Shown: piece by piece, positions 9,954 through 18,966 of the stretch
Position numbering within the stretch: position 1 is the first letter of the stretch
How the letters are laid out: the number at the start of each line of letters is the position of its first letter
DNA from: Duganella aquatilis
GTDB taxonomy: Bacteria; Pseudomonadota; Gammaproteobacteria; Burkholderiales; Burkholderiaceae_D
NCBI RefSeq assembly: GCF_009674565.1
Contig: NZ_WKJL01000012.1
Span: forward strand, 62,001-126,000
Direction of reading: 5' to 3'
DNA length: 64,000 nucleotides
Notes under the pieces: model-generated
Told to the model about the DNA's origin: nothing
The model's input: the letters and a program-made list of their open reading frames with translations, nothing else
The model's database searches: none
Program-made: the position numbers and the translations under genes

Positions 9954-10825
9954 ACCTCGCCTCCTTTCGCAAAGCGCAGCTGCAGCAGCGTGACGACAAA
10001 CATGATCGCGAACAGCACGAAGGCCACCGCCGACGCCGCGCCCAGGTTCCACCACTTGAAGCCCTGCTCATACATGAAATACAGCACGCTGACCGTGCTT
10101 TGCACCGGACCGCCCTGCGTCATCACATACGGCTCGGCGAACAGCTGGAAGTAACCGGTCATGCTGAGGATGCTGACCATCAGCAGCGTCGGCCCGAGCA
10201 TCGGCCAGGTCACAAAGCGGAACTGCTGCCAGGTGCCGGCGCCGTCCAGGCCAGCGGCCTCGTACAGATCCTCGGGAATGCTCTGCAGCCCGGCCAGGAA
10301 GATGATCATGTTGTAGCCGAAGTTCTTCCACACCGCGAACAGGATGATCGCCGGCATGGACCACTGCGGATCATTGAGCCAGTCGATCGCCGGCAGACCC
10401 AGTCCCTGCAAGCCGTAGTTGATCATGCCGTAGCGCGTGTGCAGCAGGTAGCGCCAGATCACAGCTACCGCCACCAGCGAGGTCACTACCGGTGCAAAGA
10501 ACGCCGTGCGGAACAGGCCCTTGAACCACGTCAGCCGCGAATGCAGCAGCAGCGCGGCGCCCAGCGACGCCGCGATCGACAGCGGCACGCCAACCACCAC
10601 GAAGTACAGCGTATTGCCGAGGGCCTGCCAGAACAGCGGCGTTTGCAGCAGCTCGATGTAGTTGCGTAGACCGACAAAGCGCAGGTTGCGCAAGTCGGAC
10701 AGCGCGTAGATGTCGAAATCGGTCAGGCTCATGACCAGCGCGGCCAGCACCGGCAGGAAGAAGAACACGGTGATGACGAGAAGCGCCGGTGCGACGAAAC
10801 ACCAGGCGGCGCGTTGCGAATTCAT
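9950..10825 (-). CDS. Carbohydrate ABC transporter permease, MalF/UgpA type
   Basis: A 291-residue inner-membrane permease with six membrane segments, the first being FVAPALLVITVFFFLPVLAAL. The EAA loop reads EAAGLDGAGTWQQFR followed by WPMLGPT. It pairs with the MalG-type subunit downstream to form the translocation pore. The ATG at 10825 overlaps the TGA of the solute-binding protein gene by 4 bp. Longer upstream in-frame reading lies inside that gene and lacks membrane character, so 10825 is the start. Confidence 0.95.
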   Translation of the reverse strand: MNSQRAAWCFVAPALLVITVFFFLPVLAALVMSLTDFDIYALSDLRNLRFVGLRNYIELLQTPLFWQALGNTLYFVVVGVPLSIAASLGAALLLHSRLTWFKGLFRTAFFAPVVTSLVAVAVIWRYLLHTRYGMINYGLQGLGLPAIDWLNDPQWSMPAIILFAVWKNFGYNMIIFLAGLQSIPEDLYEAAGLDGAGTWQQFRFVTWPMLGPTLLMVSILSMTGYFQLFAEPYVMTQGGPVQSTVSVLYFMYEQGFKWWNLGAASAVAFVLFAIMFVVTLLQLRFAKGGEV

Positions 10826-12087
10826 CGCGCCTCCTTCCGCGCCAGCATCCAGCGGCGCTTTTCGAGGATGTGATCGGCCTTGGCGTCCAGCAGCGCGGCC
10901 GCCTGCGCGACGGTCAGCTCGCCGTGCGTGACGCGCTCGGCGACCAGCCGCATCTCGGTGGCGATCTGCTCCCACTCCGGCACCTTGGGCGTCGGCCGCA
11001 CGCGTTCGAACTGCTGCGCGAAGGCGCGCGCATAGACGTCCTGCGCCAGCTTGGGCATGGTCCAGTTGCTGCGACGCGGCGGCAGGTCGCCGGTAAGTTC
11101 GTTGAAGCGCGCCATGACTTCGGTGCGCGACAGGTACTCGATCAACTGCCAGGCCTCGGTCTGGTGATGGGACGACGACGCCATCACCAGGCTGGAACCG
11201 CCGGCCACCGAGGCGGCCGGTCCCGCAGGACCCGGCAGGATGGCGGTCATCCACTTGTCCTGCTGCTCCGGCGGCAGGCGGCGTTTGAACTCGCCCATAT
11301 TCCACGGGCCGGAAATATAAAACGACACATAGCCCATGCCGAATTCATGATAGACGTTGGTGATGCGGTTGAGCGGCGCCAGCTTCTGCGCATACATGTC
11401 GGCATACAGCTGCAGGCTGCGCTGGAAGCCGGCGCTGCGGAAATTGCCATAGCGGTCGCCGTCGCGCAGCAGCGGTTCGTTCTGCTGCAGCGCCAGCGCC
11501 AGCAGCGGTTCGAATTCATCGCTGGGCAGCAGGATGGCGTAGTTGTCCGGACCGACGATGCGTTTGATCGCGGTCATCGCCTTCATCCAGTCGGTCCAGG
11601 TTTGCGGCGGCGTCGCGAAGCCGGCGCGTTTCAGCATATCCTGGCGGTAGAACATCACGCGCGTATCGACGTACCACGGCAGCCCCCACAGCTTGCCGTC
11701 GACCATATTGGTATCCCAGATGCCGGGAAAATAATCGTCCTGTTTAACCACCGCCGATGCGGCGACGTGACGATCCAGCGGCGCCAGCGCGTTGAGCACT
11801 TCGAACTCCGGTATCCAGGTATTCCCAAGTTGGAAAACATCCGGCATCACTTCGCCGGCAAAGGCAGTCAGCAGCTTTTCGTGAGCGGCGGTCCACGGCA
11901 GCTGCTGGACTTCGACCCGCACGCCGGGATGCGTGCGTTCGAACTCCGGAATCAGCGCCGTCACCACTTCGCCCTCGCGGCCCATGGCCCAGAACTTCAG
12001 CACCACGCCCTGCTCCTGCCGCTGCGTGCAGGACGACAGCAGCGTGGCCAGCGACAGCAGCAATGCAATGGAAAAGCGTCGCGTCAT
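10822..12087 (-). CDS. Extracellular solute-binding lipoprotein of a sugar ABC importer (family 1)
   Basis: A 421-residue protein with a lipoprotein signal peptide whose lipobox ends LSSC (Cys20), so it should be anchored in the periplasm. The mature part shows the family 1 sugar-binding fold, with FWAMGREGEVVTALIPEFE near the N-terminus and PDVFQLGNTWIPEF further on. The aromatic-rich WGLPWYVDTRVMFYR segment is typical of oligosaccharide binders. The ATG at 12087 overlaps the GH144 stop by 4 bp, so glucanase and binding protein are translationally coupled. This fits capture of the glucanase's products. By analogy with the Listeria innocua cluster (lin1839-lin1843) the ligand could be sophoro-oligosaccharides, which is inference. 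Confidence 0.93.
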   Translation of the reverse strand: MTRRFSIALLLSLATLLSSCTQRQEQGVVLKFWAMGREGEVVTALIPEFERTHPGVRVEVQQLPWTAAHEKLLTAFAGEVMPDVFQLGNTWIPEFEVLNALAPLDRHVAASAVVKQDDYFPGIWDTNMVDGKLWGLPWYVDTRVMFYRQDMLKRAGFATPPQTWTDWMKAMTAIKRIVGPDNYAILLPSDEFEPLLALALQQNEPLLRDGDRYGNFRSAGFQRSLQLYADMYAQKLAPLNRITNVYHEFGMGYVSFYISGPWNMGEFKRRLPPEQQDKWMTAILPGPAGPAASVAGGSSLVMASSSHHQTEAWQLIEYLSRTEVMARFNELTGDLPPRRSNWTMPKLAQDVYARAFAQQFERVRPTPKVPEWEQIATEMRLVAERVTHGELTVAQAAALLDAKADHILEKRRWMLARKEAR

Positions 12088-13493
12088 TTTTCCAGCCAGC
12101 CGCCGGTAAAGCCGGCGCGTTGCAGTCCAAGGCGAATCGCCGGATGCTTGCGCATCACGCGCCATACCAGCTCGCTGCGATAGTTCTCCGTCATGGCGAT
12201 GATCGGTCCCTGGTCGATGCCCAGGTAGTCCTTGTCCACCCAGCCTTTGCCCGCCACCACCTGTCCTTGCGACACCGGCAGGTTGTAGGTGAAGCTGGGA
12301 TTGAAGGCGTCGTAGAAGCCGTATTCGCCGTAGATGAAGTCACCGTAGCGCTGCTTCATCTCCAGCACCGCCGGCACCACGATCTCCGGCGCGAACGGCA
12401 GCGAAGAGGCGGCGGCTGTCGGCGCCAGCGTGCAGTCGTCGTAGGTTTTCAGGCCGCCGATGCCGCGCGCCGAGTAGGTGCGGAACGGCAGTTGCGTGCC
12501 GTTGTACTCCAGCACCTGGTCGACCGGACCGTCGCTGGCGGTGATACCCCAGACGTTCAGGCCATACCCCTTGCAGCGCAGCGGATTGGCCACCGCGTAG
12601 GCTTGCTGGGCATAAGTGGCGCGGCGGCTGTTCTCGAAATAGTCGTAGCCACGTCCGCGCATGTACTCGTCGCGGATGCCACGGAAGTCGATCCACACAT
12701 GGCTGTACTGGTGCACGAACAGCGACGGGAAGCCGAGATGTTCTTCGCCGCGCTTGCCCTCCAGGCTTTTGTCGTAGGTGCTGGTCCAGGCTTTCCACGC
12801 GTCCGGCTGCACCGCATGCGTCGGCGAGCCGAGGGCCAGCACGTAGATCAGCATCGCTTCGTTGTAGCCCTTCCAGTCGTAGCCGTGGAAGCCGGATTCC
12901 GGCTCCCATCCCAGCGCGATGGACGGTTTGCGCGTCTGCGCCCAGGTCCAGTCGACCCGCTCGTAGATCTCCTTGGCCAGCTTGCGGATTTCCTGTTCGC
13001 CGGCGTCGCTGCCGTCGAAGTAGGATTCGCAGAACAGCGCACCGGCCAGGAACAGCGCGGTATCGACGGTCGACAGTTCCACCTTGTCGTTGTAGCGCAA
13101 GCCGGTTTTCATGTCGAGGAAGTGGTAGAAGAAACCCTTGTAGCCGCTGGTGACCGTGCCCTTGTCCGGCCCCTGGGGCGCATTGCGGAAGAAGCGCAGC
13201 GTGGCCAGCACGCGGTCGCGCGCCTGCTGGCGCGTGATGTAGCCGCGTTCAACGCCGATCGGATAGGCGGTCAGGCCGAAGCCCACCGCCGCCACGCTGG
13301 AGAACGACGGCGTCGGATGGCGGTCCGGCACCAGGCCATTGGCGGGGTTGGTGGTCTCCCAGAAAAACCGGAAGGTGCGCTGTTCGATGTCGTCGAACAC
13401 CGGCGGCAAGGAAGCATCGCGGGCCAACGCCTGGCCTGCGCCCAACAGCGCGCAGGAGGCCACCAGCAAATTGAGGACGGTACGGTTTCGCAT
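12084..13493 (-). CDS. Secreted GH144-type endo-beta-1,2-glucanase ('glucoamylase family' protein)
   Basis: A 469-residue protein with an N-terminal signal peptide (about residues 1-25, ending GQALA). The body matches the PF10091 'glycoamylase' family, reclassified as GH144 after endo-beta-1,2-glucanase activity was shown. Recognisable blocks are QRTFRFFWETTNPANGL, SSVAAVGFGLTAYPIG, ELSTVDTALFLAG, GWEPESGFHGYDWKGYNEAM (the Glu in GYNEA, E212, is a candidate catalytic residue), VNPLRCKGYG-like, and LGIDQGPIIAMTENYRS. It should cut beta-1,2-glucan inside the chain in the periplasm. The start at 13493 puts the signal peptide at the N-terminus. An alternative ATG at 13511 adds six residues and overlaps the TonB receptor gene; neither has a strong ribosome-binding site. 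Confidence 0.9.
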   Translation of the reverse strand: MRNRTVLNLLVASCALLGAGQALARDASLPPVFDDIEQRTFRFFWETTNPANGLVPDRHPTPSFSSVAAVGFGLTAYPIGVERGYITRQQARDRVLATLRFFRNAPQGPDKGTVTSGYKGFFYHFLDMKTGLRYNDKVELSTVDTALFLAGALFCESYFDGSDAGEQEIRKLAKEIYERVDWTWAQTRKPSIALGWEPESGFHGYDWKGYNEAMLIYVLALGSPTHAVQPDAWKAWTSTYDKSLEGKRGEEHLGFPSLFVHQYSHVWIDFRGIRDEYMRGRGYDYFENSRRATYAQQAYAVANPLRCKGYGLNVWGITASDGPVDQVLEYNGTQLPFRTYSARGIGGLKTYDDCTLAPTAAASSLPFAPEIVVPAVLEMKQRYGDFIYGEYGFYDAFNPSFTYNLPVSQGQVVAGKGWVDKDYLGIDQGPIIAMTENYRSELVWRVMRKHPAIRLGLQRAGFTGGWLEK

Positions 13494-13500
13494 AAGGGAC

Positions 13501-16353
13501 TCAGAAAGCATAACGGGCGCTGAACTTCACGGTGCGCATCGGACCGCCGACGGAATTCGGCGTGCCCAGGTTCTTGTTGTCGCCGCCGAAGCGGTTCTGC
13601 GGATTGCCCGGACCACCGACCCAGCCGTCATAGCCGCCGTAGTTGATGCTGTTGAACAGATTGAGCACGTCGGCGCGCAGCGACACGCGGCCGAAGCGGA
13701 ACACGACGTCCTTCGACAGGCCCACGTCCACCTGGTGGAAAGCGGCGCCGTCGCCCTTGGCCGACACGCACTGGTCGAAGCCCTTGGAGCAGTCGGTGAT
13801 GCGGTATGGCAGGCCGGAGCCGAGCGTCAGCTTCCCGGACATCATCAGGCCCCACGGCAGCCAGCCGTCCGACACGCCGGCCACCACCAGCCGGTGACGT
13901 TCGACGTCGGTCGACGGATTCCACGCGCGCGCGAAGCGGCCGTAGGTCCAGTTGAAGATATCGTTGGTCCACTCCTTGTTGGTGGTCTCGCCGCGGCTGT
14001 AGGTATAGGTCGCGCCCAGGCTCCAGGTGGAGGCCTTGGTGTAAGGCTTGTCCGCCTTCAGGTAGACCGCATCGGTCTTGGCCTCGGTGATGAAGTCGCC
14101 CAGCACCAGCGTCGAGTAGCCCGGCACCGAACCCCACAGCGGATCGATCGGGCTTTGCTGCGCCCAGCCGCCCTGCGGATCGCGGTTGCCGCCGAACCAG
14201 TTGAACTGGTTGTGGCTGCGCGAGTTGGTGTAGCCCACCTCGCCGTTCCACACGCCCAGCGCCTGGCGCAGGCCAAGGCTGTACTGGTCGGTGTAGGCCA
14301 TCTTGTGATCGTTCTTGATCATCCAGATCTCGCCGCCGGCCTGTGCATTTTTCTGCGTTTCGTCCAGCGCGTGGTTGGCGATGGTGCGGTCGTAGGCGCG
14401 GCCCCAGCCCGCGAACAGCACCGACGCGCGGTCGCCCTTGATATCGTAGGACATGCCGAGGCGCGGCGCCCAGGCGTTCTTGAACGGCTTGCGGCTGTTG
14501 CCGGTGCTGATGTAGTCGTTGATGTTGATGCCGCCCTTGGCCAGCGACTGCGCATAGGTCTGGCCGGCCGGCGCGCCGTCACGCGGATCCTGCTTGTTGA
14601 AGATGGCGACGCGGTCGGCTGGCGTGACATAGCTGTCGTTCAGCATATTGTCTTCGTAGTCGTAGCGCAGGCCGAGATTCAGCAGCAGCTTGTCGTTGAC
14701 CTGCCAGTCGTCCTGGAAGTAGATGCCGTACTGGTTGTTGTCGAAGTCGACGCCGGCCGCCGGAATCGCCGGATCGGTGCGGATGATGCTGGCCAGGCCG
14801 GTGACGGTGTCGATCCGTTCGTACAACTGGTCCACCGCGCGCGCGGTGCCGGACAGGTTGTAGCTGATGTGCTTGACCTTGAAGCCGCCCTTCATCGTGT
14901 GGCCTTTCAGGCCGGTGTAGGTCAGGTCATCCTGGAACAGCTGGCCGCTCTGCTGGCGGAACTGGTTGTTCGGCGAGCCGCCGGTGATCAGCACGTCCAC
15001 CACGTTGTTGTCGGTGTTGCTGGGTGAGACCTGGTAACGGATGTAGGGATTGACGGCGGTCGAATGCGGATTCCAGGTGTACTTCTCGTAGCCCAGCCGC
15101 GCTTCGTTCAGCCAGCCATTGCTGCTCCACTCGTGCTTGAAGTCGAAGCGGTCTTCGTCGTTGCTGCGGTTGAGCGTATTCTCCGCCACGCTGAGCTTCA
15201 TGTCTTCGGGGATCAGGTCGGTCTCGCGGCGGATGCGCGCGGTGGCCTCGACCCGCTGTTCGTTGTTGATCTGCGCGTCGAGTTTCAGCAGGAACAGGTC
15301 TTCCTTGAACGACGACACGGTGGCGCCCTGCTGCGCCAGCAGCGACGGCACGATGCCGGCGTTCGGCAGCAGGTCGGTGCGCTGTGCGATCACCTGGCGC
15401 GGGCTGTCGATCTTCTTGCCCTCGTAGGCGAAGAAGTAGTGCGCCACGTCCTTCTTGATCGGGCCGCCGAGCGTGACGCCATACTGGTCCTGCGACGACG
15501 CCGGCCGCGCAATGCCCTGCTTCTCGGCGTCCTTCTGGAACGGATCGAGCGCGGTCAGGTTGGTGCCGGTGTGGTCCCAGAAGGCGTCGCCATGCAGCTC
15601 GTTGCCGCCGGACTTGGTGACGGCCGTGATGGCGGCGCTGGACACCTGGTCATACTCCGCCTTGTAGTTCTGCGAGATCACCTTGTACTCGGCCACCGCC
15701 GACTGCGGGAAGGGATTGCCTCGGCTCGAATCGATGCCTGACACGCCGCCGCGCAGGATGTTGTTCTTCTGGCTGACGCCGTCGATGAAGACGTTGACGT
15801 TGTCCTGGTTCTGCGCCCCGCTCTGCAGCTTGACGTTGCCGCTCTGGTCGACGTTGAAGCGCACGCCCGGCGCCAGGTCGGCGAACGACAGGAAGTTGCG
15901 CGTCACCTGCGGCAGCTTCTCGATCTGCTGGCGCGACACCGAGGTGCCGACTTCCGAGCCTGCCACATCGCGGCGCGTGGCCGAACCGGTGATCACCACC
16001 TGCGTCACGCCTTCCTGCAATTGCAGGTCGACCTGGCTGGTCTGGCCGACGCTGACCGTCACCAGTTCCGACGCCTGGTCGCCGACCTTGATCTGGTAGG
16101 TGCCCGGCGCCACACCGGTCAGCACATAGCTGCCGTCGGCATGGGTGACGGCGTTGTAGGCGTAGCCATTGAGCTGGTTGACCGCCACCACGGCGGTGCC
16201 GGCGGCGGCGGTGCTGCCGCGCGTGATCTGGCCCTGGATGGTGGCGCTGCTCAGTTGCGCGCTGGCGTAGGGCGTGGCCAGCAAGGCGGCCGCCAGGGCG
16301 GCGGCCATGACGGAAAGACGTAATGCGGGGCTGCGGTGTGTCGCTGTTTTCAT
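13501..16353 (-). CDS. TonB-dependent outer-membrane receptor with carboxypeptidase-regulatory-like N-terminal domain (Oar-like)
   Basis: A 950-residue outer-membrane protein. A signal peptide of about 32 residues ends ASA. Residues about 36-115 form a carboxypeptidase-regulatory-like domain (GQITRGSTAAAGTAV and GSYVLTGVAPGTYQIKV). A plug domain follows, then a long beta-barrel ending in aromatic Phe (SARYAF), the outer-membrane insertion signature. Such receptors import large ligands with TonB energy. Its place directly upstream of the secreted GH144 gene, with the two reading frames almost touching, suggests glucan uptake. The start at 16353 has an AGGAGA ribosome-binding site. The 61-bp gap to lacI shows no copy of the LacI-type operator. 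Confidence 0.93.
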   Translation of the reverse strand: MKTATHRSPALRLSVMAAALAAALLATPYASAQLSSATIQGQITRGSTAAAGTAVVAVNQLNGYAYNAVTHADGSYVLTGVAPGTYQIKVGDQASELVTVSVGQTSQVDLQLQEGVTQVVITGSATRRDVAGSEVGTSVSRQQIEKLPQVTRNFLSFADLAPGVRFNVDQSGNVKLQSGAQNQDNVNVFIDGVSQKNNILRGGVSGIDSSRGNPFPQSAVAEYKVISQNYKAEYDQVSSAAITAVTKSGGNELHGDAFWDHTGTNLTALDPFQKDAEKQGIARPASSQDQYGVTLGGPIKKDVAHYFFAYEGKKIDSPRQVIAQRTDLLPNAGIVPSLLAQQGATVSSFKEDLFLLKLDAQINNEQRVEATARIRRETDLIPEDMKLSVAENTLNRSNDEDRFDFKHEWSSNGWLNEARLGYEKYTWNPHSTAVNPYIRYQVSPSNTDNNVVDVLITGGSPNNQFRQQSGQLFQDDLTYTGLKGHTMKGGFKVKHISYNLSGTARAVDQLYERIDTVTGLASIIRTDPAIPAAGVDFDNNQYGIYFQDDWQVNDKLLLNLGLRYDYEDNMLNDSYVTPADRVAIFNKQDPRDGAPAGQTYAQSLAKGGININDYISTGNSRKPFKNAWAPRLGMSYDIKGDRASVLFAGWGRAYDRTIANHALDETQKNAQAGGEIWMIKNDHKMAYTDQYSLGLRQALGVWNGEVGYTNSRSHNQFNWFGGNRDPQGGWAQQSPIDPLWGSVPGYSTLVLGDFITEAKTDAVYLKADKPYTKASTWSLGATYTYSRGETTNKEWTNDIFNWTYGRFARAWNPSTDVERHRLVVAGVSDGWLPWGLMMSGKLTLGSGLPYRITDCSKGFDQCVSAKGDGAAFHQVDVGLSKDVVFRFGRVSLRADVLNLFNSINYGGYDGWVGGPGNPQNRFGGDNKNLGTPNSVGGPMRTVKFSARYAF

Positions 16354-16414
16354 GCTTGTCTCCTGATTTTTTTGTATGTATCTAGGTCATGAAGCTGTGG
16401 TGGTACAGACGTGC

Positions 16415-17428
16415 TTAAGGTGAACTGGACTCTCCCGTGGAGGCGCGCAGCACCAGCTCGGCGGCCAGCGTTTCGGTGCTGGCCGCGCCGCGCCCGGCAT
16501 GGCCGATGGCCGACAGCAGGCGCTCCAGCGACTGCACGCCGAGATCGGCGATGGGGACGCGCACCGTGGTCAGCGCCGGGCTGACATAGCGCGCGATGGG
16601 AATATCATCGAAGCCGGCCAGCGCCATGTCGCGCGGCACCTGCACGCCGCCCTGGGTCAGGGTGAGCAGCGCGCCGATGGCCATCATGTCGTTGGCGGCA
16701 AACAGCGCGGCGGGACGCTGTTCAGCCGGCATCGCCAGCAGCGCACGGCCCACCGCTTCGCCGGACTGCTCCGAGAAGTCGCCGTCGAACACGCGCGGCT
16801 GCGCGCCGGGCGCCAGCCGCGCCAGCGCCGCGCGGTAGCCGCGCAGGCGTTCCTGCGCCTCGTAGTTGCCGGCCGGTCCAGCGACGAAGGCGATCTCGTG
16901 ATAGCCGCATGCGACCAGGTGTGCCACCATGGCGTGGGCGGCGCTGTAGTTGTCGACCGACAGCGACGGATAATGGCCGTCGCCACCGGCGGTGTTCATC
17001 AGCACGATGGGCAGCTCGTCCGGCAGGTTGTCCGACAAGAAGGCGGCGTCGACGTGCGGCGACATCACCAGCAGGCCGTCGACGCGGCCGCGCATGGCGC
17101 GCAGGGCCAGCGCCGCCTCGTCGGCGTCGCCGTGCAGGCTGGAGACCATCAGGTGCAGGCCGCGCTGGCGTGCGGCGCCGTCGATGCCGCGGATCATTTC
17201 CGAGAAGAATTCGCCGTACAGGTCCGGCAGCAGCACGCCGATGGTGTTGGTGGTGCTGGTGGTCAGGCTGCGCGCGCCCACGTGCGGCATGTAGCGCATG
17301 CGCTTGACCACGTCCAGCACATGCTTGCGGGTGTCGTCGGTGATGCTGGCATGGCCGTTGAGCGCGCGCGACACCGACGCCACCGACACGCCGGCTGCCT
17401 GCGCCACATCCTTGATCGTCACTGCCAT
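16415..17428 (-). CDS. LacI family transcriptional regulator
   Basis: A 337-residue repressor-type regulator. Residues 4-23 form the LacI helix-turn-helix (TIKDVAQAAGVSVASVSRAL), followed by the hinge helix region and a periplasmic-binding-protein-like sensor domain starting about residue 62 (NTIGVLLPDLYGEFFSEMI). Late motifs such as FAANDMMAIGAL and LAGFDDIPIARYVSPALTTV are typical of the family. It heads the carbohydrate operon on the same strand, and its leader carries two copies of a palindrome of LacI-operator type, the nearer one only 18 bp before the ATG. It therefore probably represses itself and the operon until a sugar binds. The start has an AAGGCGGA ribosome-binding site. Confidence 0.95.
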   Translation of the reverse strand: MAVTIKDVAQAAGVSVASVSRALNGHASITDDTRKHVLDVVKRMRYMPHVGARSLTTSTTNTIGVLLPDLYGEFFSEMIRGIDGAARQRGLHLMVSSLHGDADEAALALRAMRGRVDGLLVMSPHVDAAFLSDNLPDELPIVLMNTAGGDGHYPSLSVDNYSAAHAMVAHLVACGYHEIAFVAGPAGNYEAQERLRGYRAALARLAPGAQPRVFDGDFSEQSGEAVGRALLAMPAEQRPAALFAANDMMAIGALLTLTQGGVQVPRDMALAGFDDIPIARYVSPALTTVRVPIADLGVQSLERLLSAIGHAGRGAASTETLAAELVLRASTGESSSP

Positions 17429-17446
17429 GTTCCGCCTTTTTGAAAA

Positions 17447-17460
17447 TGTAACCGGTTACA
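17447..17460. promoter_or_regulatory. Probable LacI-family operator, proximal copy
   Basis: TGTAACCGGTTACA is a perfect 14-bp palindrome with the central CG typical of LacI/PurR-type operators. It lies 18 bp upstream of the lacI start and is repeated exactly at 17500-17513. Binding by the adjacent regulator is inferred from position and symmetry. Confidence 0.75.
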
Positions 17461-17499
17461 TTGATATCAAAAAATAAAACCGGCTATCCAGACAACGAA

Positions 17500-17513
17500 T
17501 GTAACCGGTTACA
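17500..17513. promoter_or_regulatory. Probable LacI-family operator, distal copy
   Basis: A second exact copy of TGTAACCGGTTACA. The centre-to-centre distance from the proximal copy is 53 bp, close to five helical turns. Both sites would face the same side of the helix, which would allow repression by looping or joint binding. Confidence 0.75.
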
Positions 17514-17607
17514 TCAATACCTAATAAAGTCTACTCGCAATTTCAGCGCGCACCAAAGCTTTTTTTACAAGATTGTGCATATCAGCTGGCGTCGCCACTT
17601 TGCAATG

Positions 17608-18297
17608 TCAGGTGGAGACTTCGCCTTCTTTGATTTCGAGCACGCCGGGTAGTTCGCCGAGGCGCTTGCTGACGGCGCTGAACTGCCCTTGCGTCAGGCG
17701 CGACAGCGTGATCTGGATTTCGTCGATATCGGGTGCGCCAGCCTTGTGGCGCATGACGAAAGTCTTGACGCGGGCGCTGCCAGGACCGAGGGCTTCGTGC
17801 AGCCTTGGCAACGACAGCGCATCGCGTTCGGTGAAGATAACGATCGCCCGCAGCTGGCGGCTGGCGATGAAGCGCCGCTCCAGCGGCTTGATGCCGGCCA
17901 GGATGATCAGAATGATGACGGTTGCCGCCACCGCCGGAATATACAGGCCGCCACCGACCGCAAGCCCGATGCCGGCCACCGACCAGACGCTGGCCGCCGT
18001 CGTCAGGCCGCGCACGATCTCGCCGCGCGCCATGATGGCGCCGGCGCCAAGGAAGCCGATGCCGGACACCACCTGCGCCGCCATCCGCGAAGGATCGAGT
18101 CCAACGCCCGGCGCCGTGACGTCGGCGAAACCGTAGGCCGACACGATCATGATCAGGGTCGAGCCGACACACACCAGCATGTGCGTGCGCAGCCCGGCAG
18201 CCCATGCCAGGCGCTCGCGCTCATAGCCGATAAAACTGCCCAGCAAAGCCGACAGCGCCAAACGGCCGATCATGTCCCATTGCGTTACCTGATGCAT
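17608..18297 (-). CDS. MgtC/SapB family membrane protein
   Basis: A 229-residue protein. The N-terminal half (residues about 8-140) has several membrane segments and the MgtC signatures GSFIGYERE, GLRTHMLVCVGS and GIGFLGAGAI. The C-terminal part (about 145-229) is a soluble ACT-like regulatory domain. MgtC proteins affect membrane ATP synthase and growth at low magnesium. Some members without the full virulence-type C-terminus have other, unknown roles. The gene lies upstream of the lacI promoter region and points toward it. No strong terminator was seen in the 179 bp between them, so read-through into the sugar operon is possible. Confidence 0.9.
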   Translation of the reverse strand: MHQVTQWDMIGRLALSALLGSFIGYERERLAWAAGLRTHMLVCVGSTLIMIVSAYGFADVTAPGVGLDPSRMAAQVVSGIGFLGAGAIMARGEIVRGLTTAASVWSVAGIGLAVGGGLYIPAVAATVIILIILAGIKPLERRFIASRQLRAIVIFTERDALSLPRLHEALGPGSARVKTFVMRHKAGAPDIDEIQITLSRLTQGQFSAVSKRLGELPGVLEIKEGEVST

Positions 18298-18321
18298 GCA
18301 TACCTCCGCAAAAGCACCACT

Positions 18322-18918
18322 TTACAGCGATTTGACAAACTCGCGTATCCCGCCCAGCAGCATCTCGACCGACATCGCCGTCAAGATCAATCCCATCAGG
18401 CGCTCGAAGGCCGTCATCACTTGCGGGCCGAGGACTTTCTGCAGCTTCTCGGCACTGAGGAACACCGCCAGCCACACCACGCCCACCGCCGACAGCGCCG
18501 CCACGTGCACCAGCACCTCCCCCGTGCTCTCGCGCGAGAACAGCAGCACCGTGGCCAGCGCCGACGGCCCGGCCAGCGCCGGGATCGCCAGCGGCACGAT
18601 GAAGGGCTCGGCGCCGTCGGTGCGGCCCAGCACGCCATCGGGATGCGGGAAGATCATGCGGATCGAGATCAGCAACAGGATCACGGCGCCGCCGATGCGC
18701 AGCGCCACTTCCGACAGGTGCAGCGCGCTCAAGAAATGGCGGCCGAAGAACATGAAGATCAGCAGCAGCACAAAGGCGATCGCGCATTCGCGGATGACGA
18801 TGCGCGGCCGGCGCGCCACCGGCACCGGATTGAGCACGCTGGCAAACAGCGGCACGTTGCCGAACGGGTCGGTCACCAGCACCAGCAGGATGAAAGTCTG
18901 GAAGAAGTCCTGGGTCAT
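18322..18918 (-). CDS. MarC family integral membrane protein
   Basis: A 198-residue protein with about six membrane segments. MarC family motifs are visible: LVTDPFGNVPLFASVL near the N-terminus and FIVPLAIPALAGPSALATVLL in the middle. The biochemical function of MarC proteins is not established, and the earlier link to multiple antibiotic resistance has been withdrawn for E. coli. It ends 24 bp before mgtC, so the two may be co-transcribed. A terminator hairpin of the preceding transcription unit lies in its 5' leader. Confidence 0.9.
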   Translation of the reverse strand: MTQDFFQTFILLVLVTDPFGNVPLFASVLNPVPVARRPRIVIRECAIAFVLLLIFMFFGRHFLSALHLSEVALRIGGAVILLLISIRMIFPHPDGVLGRTDGAEPFIVPLAIPALAGPSALATVLLFSRESTGEVLVHVAALSAVGVVWLAVFLSAEKLQKVLGPQVMTAFERLMGLILTAMSVEMLLGGIREFVKSL

Positions 18919-18935
18919 AAGCTCTCGAAAGAAAA

Positions 18936-18955
18936 AAGGGAGCCGCAGCTCCCTT
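18936..18955 (-). terminator. Rho-independent terminator after the phosphoribosyltransferase gene
   Basis: On the minus strand AAGGGAGC, a 4-nt loop and GCTCCCTT form a perfect 8-bp stem followed by TTTTC. It lies 11 bp beyond the phosphoribosyltransferase stop and probably ends the hisZ-purA-phosphoribosyltransferase transcript. Confidence 0.75.
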
Positions 18956-18966
18956 GTTACAACGGC

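Noticed and set aside
17461..17470. Palindrome TTGATATCAA between the two LacI operators
   Set aside because: Ten bases of AT-rich symmetry are expected by chance in this region, and it differs from the repeated operator.
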